Source of the DNA: Caryophanales bacterium | GTDB taxonomy: Bacteria > Bacillota > Bacilli > Exiguobacteriales > Exiguobacteriaceae | NCBI GenBank assembly: GCA_902362975.1 | Contig: CABIYO010000040.1 | Coordinates: forward strand, 1-23,223 | Length of the DNA: 23,223 nt | Direction of reading: 5' to 3' | In this document: in pieces, positions 19,167-23,223 of the stretch | Numbering within the stretch: the first letter of the stretch is position 1 | Layout: each line of letters opens with the position of its first letter | Notes under the pieces: generated by a model | What the model was told of the DNA's origin: nothing | The model's database searches: none | Seen by the model: only the letters and a program-made list of their open reading frames with translations | Position numbers and translations under genes: made by a program

Positions 19167-20429
19167 ATGGAAAATAATTTTGGGAACCTGATTAAGATTG
19201 AGCGAATGCGTCAAGAGATGAAACAAGCAGTTCTGGCGAGAGGTATTTGTTCAGTTTCTTACTTAAGTAAGATTGAAAATAATCAAACATCACCAAGCGA
19301 TGAAGTGTTAGAGCTATTATTTGAAAGATTGGAATTAAATGTTCCTTTGTACCATGATTTTGGGGAACAGGCTAAGAAAATCGAAAAAGAAATCAATGAG
19401 ATATTGAAGGATGCTATTTTAACAAGAAAAGATCGTGGTAAACAGGAGCAAGTAATTAAATACTTAAATCATCCAGTTGTTAATCAATCTAAAGATTTGT
19501 ACATTACATTATTACTAGCACTAGGAAGATTTCAAATTATGCCTGATGGAAAGGGCGATTATTTGAAACGAATTGGATGGATAGAAGATCAATTATCTCG
19601 TGAGAATAAACTTAGATATCTAACGATGAAAAGTCTAATTTTGTTTGATCAAAATGATAAAGAAGAGTCCTTTAAATTGTTAGAGATGCTAAATAGAGAA
19701 ATTCCAAATGCAAGTTTTCAAGATTGGGAAATCGCCGATATGAGATATATTATAGGGGCGTCTTACTATCGTTTTACTGAATACTTACCTGCAATCGAAA
19801 ATGTGAAATATGCTCTGGAGTATTTCCAAGAGAATTTTTATCTTGAAAGGATTGTAGAATGTCATTTAATTATCGGATTATCCTTAAAAAGAAGAAGGAG
19901 ATTTACTGAAGCATTATCACATTATCATCGTGCAGTAAAAGTTATTGGAGCAACAGAAAGAACCGACTATTTTGGTATGCTATATAACAATATGGGAGAA
20001 ATCTATTCTTCGCTTGGGGATCAGGAGAAAGCCCTTGAATATTTTATGCAAAGCTTTGATTACAAATTAGAAGTAAAAAGTAAATTGTATAGTGTGCTTT
20101 CTCTTATTGAAGGTTATGTAAATTATCAAAATACTAATGAAATTATAAACTGGCTCGATAAAGGCTATGAAATTAAAAGTGAGCGTGATGGTTTAGAAGA
20201 GTTTGATCATCACTTTAAAATTTATGAATATTGTTATCGTACACATGATGAAGAGGCACTGATTCTTGCTTTAAAAGCTGCTGTTTCATACTTTGAAACT
20301 ATAAATGATTATATTTATATTCAAAAATACTCATTATGGCTTGCGCAAGAATTAAGGGCTTCAGGGAAATACAAGCAAGCAACAGACTATTACGAAAAAG
20401 TAATTTCAATCATGTCACAAGCAGAATGA
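19167..20429 (+). CDS. RRNPP-type HTH-TPR regulator (NprR/PlcR-like), probable peptide receptor
   Basis: 420 residues. Residues 6-55 are an XRE-type helix-turn-helix, with SVSYLSKIENNQTSPSDEVL, the pattern seen in PlcR and NprR. The rest is helical with tetratricopeptide repeats; clear ones are ECHLIIGLSLKRRRRFTEAL, MLYNNMGEIYSSLGDQEKAL and a late one with YSLWLAQELRASGKYKQATD. The length is close to NprR and greater than PlcR. Such proteins bind an imported short peptide in the TPR groove and change their DNA binding. I choose ATG 19167, because AAGGGG lies 11 nt upstream and only 2 nt from the ATG at 19158. It is divergent from the acyltransferase-like and peptide genes and as AT-rich as they are, which suggests joint acquisition. 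Confidence 0.88.
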   Translation: MENNFGNLIKIERMRQEMKQAVLARGICSVSYLSKIENNQTSPSDEVLELLFERLELNVPLYHDFGEQAKKIEKEINEILKDAILTRKDRGKQEQVIKYLNHPVVNQSKDLYITLLLALGRFQIMPDGKGDYLKRIGWIEDQLSRENKLRYLTMKSLILFDQNDKEESFKLLEMLNREIPNASFQDWEIADMRYIIGASYYRFTEYLPAIENVKYALEYFQENFYLERIVECHLIIGLSLKRRRRFTEALSHYHRAVKVIGATERTDYFGMLYNNMGEIYSSLGDQEKALEYFMQSFDYKLEVKSKLYSVLSLIEGYVNYQNTNEIINWLDKGYEIKSERDGLEEFDHHFKIYEYCYRTHDEEALILALKAAVSYFETINDYIYIQKYSLWLAQELRASGKYKQATDYYEKVISIMSQAE

Positions 20430-20453
20430 CGCTCGAAGAGAGCGTCATTTTTT
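20425..20453 (+). terminator. terminator of the HTH-TPR regulator gene
   Basis: AATGACGCTC (20425-20434) pairs with GAGCGTCATT (20440-20449) around GAAGA, followed by T's. The stop codon lies in the left arm. Confidence 0.88.
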
Positions 20454-20480
20454 ATAGGATAAGTACTTCTTTGAGTCATT

Positions 20481-20798
20481 TTATGGTGTCGTGAAATAAT
20501 GCACAGTCCACACTTGTTCTTGAACGAGGCGTTCGTCTTCTATATGACCGTTAAGGACCTGCTGTAATAGATGAATCAAATGTTTTTGAAGATTCGCATC
20601 ATGTGAGCCACTATGCAATATTTCCTCTTCGCTCGCAATAATGTAAAATCCACCAAGTCGTAATGGCACGTGCTTTCGAATCAAAGCAGCGGCAGATTGA
20701 AACTTCGCTTGCTCCCCCATGTGAGGTACGTCAATCTCAAAACGTCCCCATTGATTAAAATCTCCAATCTCTGAAAAAGGCGGGTCACGATGATCCAA
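20481..20798 (-). CDS. hypothetical protein of about 105 residues
   Basis: I do not recognise this gene. The frame is open from 20822; TTG 20798 is preferred because GGAGG lies 8 nt upstream. The product is soluble, with FNQWGRFEIDVPHMGEQAKF, then HVPLRLGGFYIIASEEEIL, then a His/Leu-rich helix (LQKHLIHLLQQVLNG) and a C-terminus VWTVHYFTTP. Strand-helix-strand texture suggests a small alpha/beta fold. It stands alone, convergent with the regulator gene. Confidence 0.55.
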   Translation of the reverse strand: MDHRDPPFSEIGDFNQWGRFEIDVPHMGEQAKFQSAAALIRKHVPLRLGGFYIIASEEEILHSGSHDANLQKHLIHLLQQVLNGHIEDERLVQEQVWTVHYFTTP

Positions 20799-20973
20799 TG
20801 GCAAGTCCTCCGATCCTAGCAATCTCTTTACATTCAGTATATCTTGTTTTCGACTTAAAACGTGTAAAAATAATTGGATAGGGTGTCCCTACACCTACGA
20901 AAATGAACCGGTTTCTTTCCATTCTATATATTGTCAAAGGATTCCTTCCAAATTAGGCGAAAAAAGAGTCAAA

Positions 20974-21002
20974 AATAACACGGTCGACATGACCGTGTTA
21001 TT
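20974..21002 (-). terminator. terminator of the sensor kinase gene
   Basis: A perfect 12-bp stem, AATAACACGGTC (20974-20985) with GACCGTGTTATT (20991-21002). Read on the minus strand it is followed by TTTTTGACTCTTTTTT. The kinase stop codon lies inside it. Confidence 0.88.
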
Positions 21003-22833
21003 GCATGATGTGTTCTTTTGAGGTTGGGAGTTCACAGATAAATGTACTGCCTTCCCCGTATATCGATTCGACATGGAGTTGACCATCATGGGCTTTGGCG
21101 ATTTCTTTACAAATTGCGAGACCGAGACCGGTACCACCGATTTTACGACGATCCGAATTATCGACTCGGTAAAATTTACCAAAGAGATGAGGGAGCGAGG
21201 CACTCGGTATACCCATACCATGATCTCTCACTTTCATCACGACCTCTTCGTCTATGCGTTCGAGCGATACAAGGATATTCCCGCCATCGGGTGAATATTT
21301 GATGGCGTTACTTAATAGGTTACCAAGTAATTGACGCATCCCTTCTAAGTCTGCATCGATAATAAAGTCTTGTTCGGTATCGGCATCGATGAATAGTTCA
21401 TGCCGGTCCGTCGTTTCCTGATAAAATGCGACACTGTCTGTGACGAGATTGTATAAATCGACCGGTTTCCACGCGAACGTTTGCTTTCCAGACTCCATCT
21501 TTTGAAGATCTAAGAAATCGTTGACGAGATACGAGAGTCGTTTCGCTTCATCGTGGATTGTTTTCAAATACAGTTCACGACGACTTTCCTTCAAATCACG
21601 TGACAGCATCAGCTCGGTAAATCCGTAAATCGAGGACAACGGTGTCCGTAATTCATGCGAGACGGTCGAGACGAGTTCGGATTTCATCCGATCAATCTCC
21701 GTTTCGGCCGTGACGTCACGTAAGACGAGCATCGTTCCACGGAGTTTGCGGTCCCGATAGACGCTTTCAGCATAAAGTTGAATGAAGCAATCGCCTTGGT
21801 CGATTGAAATCGTGAGCCCATCCTCCGGCGGGTCTTGCGTGAAGACGCGTTCGAAGTATCGGACGAACTGTTCATGTTGATCGACGCGTTCTGCTAATTG
21901 CTCGATATCGATGGCAGACAGTTCTTCGTATCCTTTGTAGTCGAAGTGCAAATCATTAAACATGCGGATGAAGGCGCGATTCCCGACGACCGTATCATCC
22001 TCATAGTTCACATACAAAATGGCTTCCCGTACAGAATTGATGAGTTGTGCCGTTTCTTTTCGATCTTGCTGCATCTGACGATAAAGCTGCATGCGGAGAA
22101 GAGAGATGGCGAGTTGACCAGCGAACGCGTTCAACTCCGATTTTTCACTGGCATCGTACTGTTCGTCGTAACGAGCCAAGTAAAGACACCCGATCAGACT
22201 ATTATCCGATGGGTCCATGATGGGAATGACCGTCTCATAGATATAATATGGATACGTGTGTAACGCATCGACGATTCGCTTAGAAGTGGTGGCTGGTAAC
22301 TTTGAAATCATGACTCGTTTAAGCAAAAGGGAGTCTTTTTTTAGACTTTCCTGTTGATCTTCGGTCATCTCTTTCGGTACGACAGACGTGATTTCTCCGT
22401 CTTTGGTGAGTAAGAGCGCACCGAATTCAGATTTCGTGAGCAACACGATTTTCTCGATGACAGAAGAGTAATCGAATAAGGATTCTTTCGAGGCCAACAC
22501 TTCAATCAATTCATTTCGATGTTGAAGATTGATTTCATTTAATTTTGATTCGTTCAACACGCTTTCGAGCTTTTCTTTCTTCGCGTTCAGTCTGCTGTTC
22601 TGATCGGCCATCCGTTTGATGAGCGGGCGTCCAATCAATAAAATGGCACTGATGAACATGACGAGCCCAATCATCCAAATCCATCGGAGAGCAGTGAGTT
22701 CGAGAGTAGAGACATTTCCATCGCGCACGAACCAGGCTCCGATCAAGGTCAAAACCAGACTGAATCCACAGACACTATATAAAATACTGAGTATTTGACG
22801 ACTGTTCAATTGTTCAATCCACTTGCTGATCAT
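20998..22833 (-). CDS. membrane sensor histidine kinase with GAF and PAS domains
   Basis: About 611 residues from ATG 22833, with GGAAGG upstream; another ATG at 22875 is in frame. There are two membrane helices (about 14-36 and 48-68) with a very short loop, so sensing is probably cytoplasmic. They are followed by a coiled-coil-like stretch, a GAF-type domain (about 124-248), a PAS domain (about 260-380), HisKA with VSHELRTPLSSIYGF (phosphorylated His393), and the ATPase domain with N box SNAIKYS (Asn509), DHGMGIP, FGKFYR and GGTGLGLAI (566-574). It should autophosphorylate and pass phosphate to a response regulator. No regulator gene lies beside it in this window, so it is an orphan kinase here. 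Confidence 0.92.
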   Translation of the reverse strand: MISKWIEQLNSRQILSILYSVCGFSLVLTLIGAWFVRDGNVSTLELTALRWIWMIGLVMFISAILLIGRPLIKRMADQNSRLNAKKEKLESVLNESKLNEINLQHRNELIEVLASKESLFDYSSVIEKIVLLTKSEFGALLLTKDGEITSVVPKEMTEDQQESLKKDSLLLKRVMISKLPATTSKRIVDALHTYPYYIYETVIPIMDPSDNSLIGCLYLARYDEQYDASEKSELNAFAGQLAISLLRMQLYRQMQQDRKETAQLINSVREAILYVNYEDDTVVGNRAFIRMFNDLHFDYKGYEELSAIDIEQLAERVDQHEQFVRYFERVFTQDPPEDGLTISIDQGDCFIQLYAESVYRDRKLRGTMLVLRDVTAETEIDRMKSELVSTVSHELRTPLSSIYGFTELMLSRDLKESRRELYLKTIHDEAKRLSYLVNDFLDLQKMESGKQTFAWKPVDLYNLVTDSVAFYQETTDRHELFIDADTEQDFIIDADLEGMRQLLGNLLSNAIKYSPDGGNILVSLERIDEEVVMKVRDHGMGIPSASLPHLFGKFYRVDNSDRRKIGGTGLGLAICKEIAKAHDGQLHVESIYGEGSTFICELPTSKEHIMQ

Positions 22834-23012
22834 TCGTTCTACTTCCTTCCTTGAACATAAAAAACGATCGGTCATCTTTTCCTTGCCCTGAATTCTATGA
22901 GACCGGGAAGGGAAAATGAAACAATTTGCTTATACGAAGTGCTTAACATCATATCCACATAATGCGATTTACCCAAAATACATGAAATATACACGTGTCC
23001 ATATTCTCTACA

Positions 23013-23041
23013 TTGACATTGTCTGATGAAGTGACTATCTT
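23013..23041 (+). promoter_or_regulatory. SigA promoter of the interrupted flavin reductase gene
   Basis: TTGACA (23013-23018), a 17-bp spacer and TATCTT (23036-23041). GAGGAG follows at about 23059, 9 nt before the ATG at 23074. This is the best vegetative promoter in the window. Confidence 0.8.
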
Positions 23042-23073
23042 GAAGTTAAGATAAAAACGAGGAGCGTGAGTCT

Positions 23074-23129
23074 ATGTTATCAATCGAACCGTCTGCTTTG
23101 ACTGAACGAGACACATATAAATTTTTAAC
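23074..23129 (+). pseudogene. flavin reductase family gene, 5' fragment cut by an IS
   Basis: 18 codons, MLSIEPSALTERDTYKFL, match the N-terminus of flavin reductase-like FMN-binding proteins, where a G-S-I-x-P-R-P segment usually follows. The IS200/IS605-family element enters after TTTTTAAC within the next codon. The rest, if any, lies beyond the window. The promoter and ribosome binding site are intact, so transcription would run into the element in its own tnpB direction. Confidence 0.75.
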
Positions 23130-23223
23130 TAAATCAGGCGAGAATTCTCCCTCCTCTAAGCGTCTCGGGGCGTAGCCCAGCGTAGGTGGGAGATGAATCG
23201 CCCGGTCCAAAACTCTTCTCCCC
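23130..23223 (+). mobile_element. IS200/IS605-family element, copy 2, left end only (window ends inside)
   Basis: These 94 nt match 4416-4509 of the first copy with only two substitutions, including the left-end hairpin, and are again preceded by TTTTTAAC. The orientation is the same as copy 1. Whether this copy carries an intact tnpB cannot be seen here. Confidence 0.92.

Noticed and set aside
4416..23223. The two IS copies as ends of a composite transposon carrying the whole 18-kb segment
   Set aside because: IS200/IS605 elements do not usually mobilise long flanked segments, and the content is a mix of ordinary chromosomal genes with different base composition. They are better explained as independent insertions.

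Overview
The window looks like a chromosomal accessory region of a moderate-GC, low-complexity Gram-positive (Bacillota, order Bacillales). Strong GGAGG-type ribosome binding sites, frequent GTG/TTG starts, a glmS ribozyme, a type I-C CRISPR remnant, an RRNPP-type peptide regulator and secreted cell-wall hydrolases support this. Exiguobacterium is my best guess at genus from overall gene style; it is not proven by the sequence.

Layout. 1-2240: a TetR regulator cut off just after its DNA-binding domain, ending inside a 60-bp inverted repeat, divergent from an intact two-gene ABC-2 exporter. 2240-3850: a secreted glucosaminidase with a possible 25-residue membrane peptide behind it, and a pRiA4b ORF-3-like protein. 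3890-6070: the wreck of a type I-C CRISPR-Cas locus. Only the first 127 codons of cas3 and the last two spacers of the array survive, joined through an IS200/IS605-family tnpB element whose own tnpB carries a stop codon. 6080-8660: a DHA2-type drug exporter divergent from a YerO-like TetR regulator. 8660-10830: a tandem family of small membrane proteins, two of them broken. 10900-12140: a small membrane protein, then a complete-looking glmS ribozyme whose glmS gene stops after about ten codons and runs into the 3' half of mtlD. 12135-17230: an MHYT-PAS-GGDEF-EAL protein with a decayed GGDEF site, a broken CPBP protease gene, a GNAT acetyltransferase, and an amidase with four SH3 domains. 17375-17895: an internally deleted IS30-family element. 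17940-20450: a visibly AT-rich island with a secreted repeat peptide, an acyltransferase-like protein and a divergent HTH-TPR regulator. 20480-23223: a hypothetical gene, a multidomain sensor kinase, and a flavin reductase gene interrupted after 18 codons by a second copy of the IS200/IS605-family element.

Most notable is the AT-rich island. The 83-residue precursor has a signal peptide followed by four copies, at an exact 17-residue period, of a [G/H]E[D/E]LPR[I/L][V/I] motif; the last copy is the C-terminus. With an NprR/PlcR-like receptor next door, this reads as a peptide quorum-sensing system in which one precursor yields several pheromone copies. An acyltransferase-like gene lies upstream of the peptide on the same strand. 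The DLP core recalls the PapR pheromone of the Bacillus cereus group.

The rest records genome decay: at least nine genes are truncated, deleted or carry nonsense codons. The two copies of the same IS share the flank TTTTTAAC, which defines its insertion preference.
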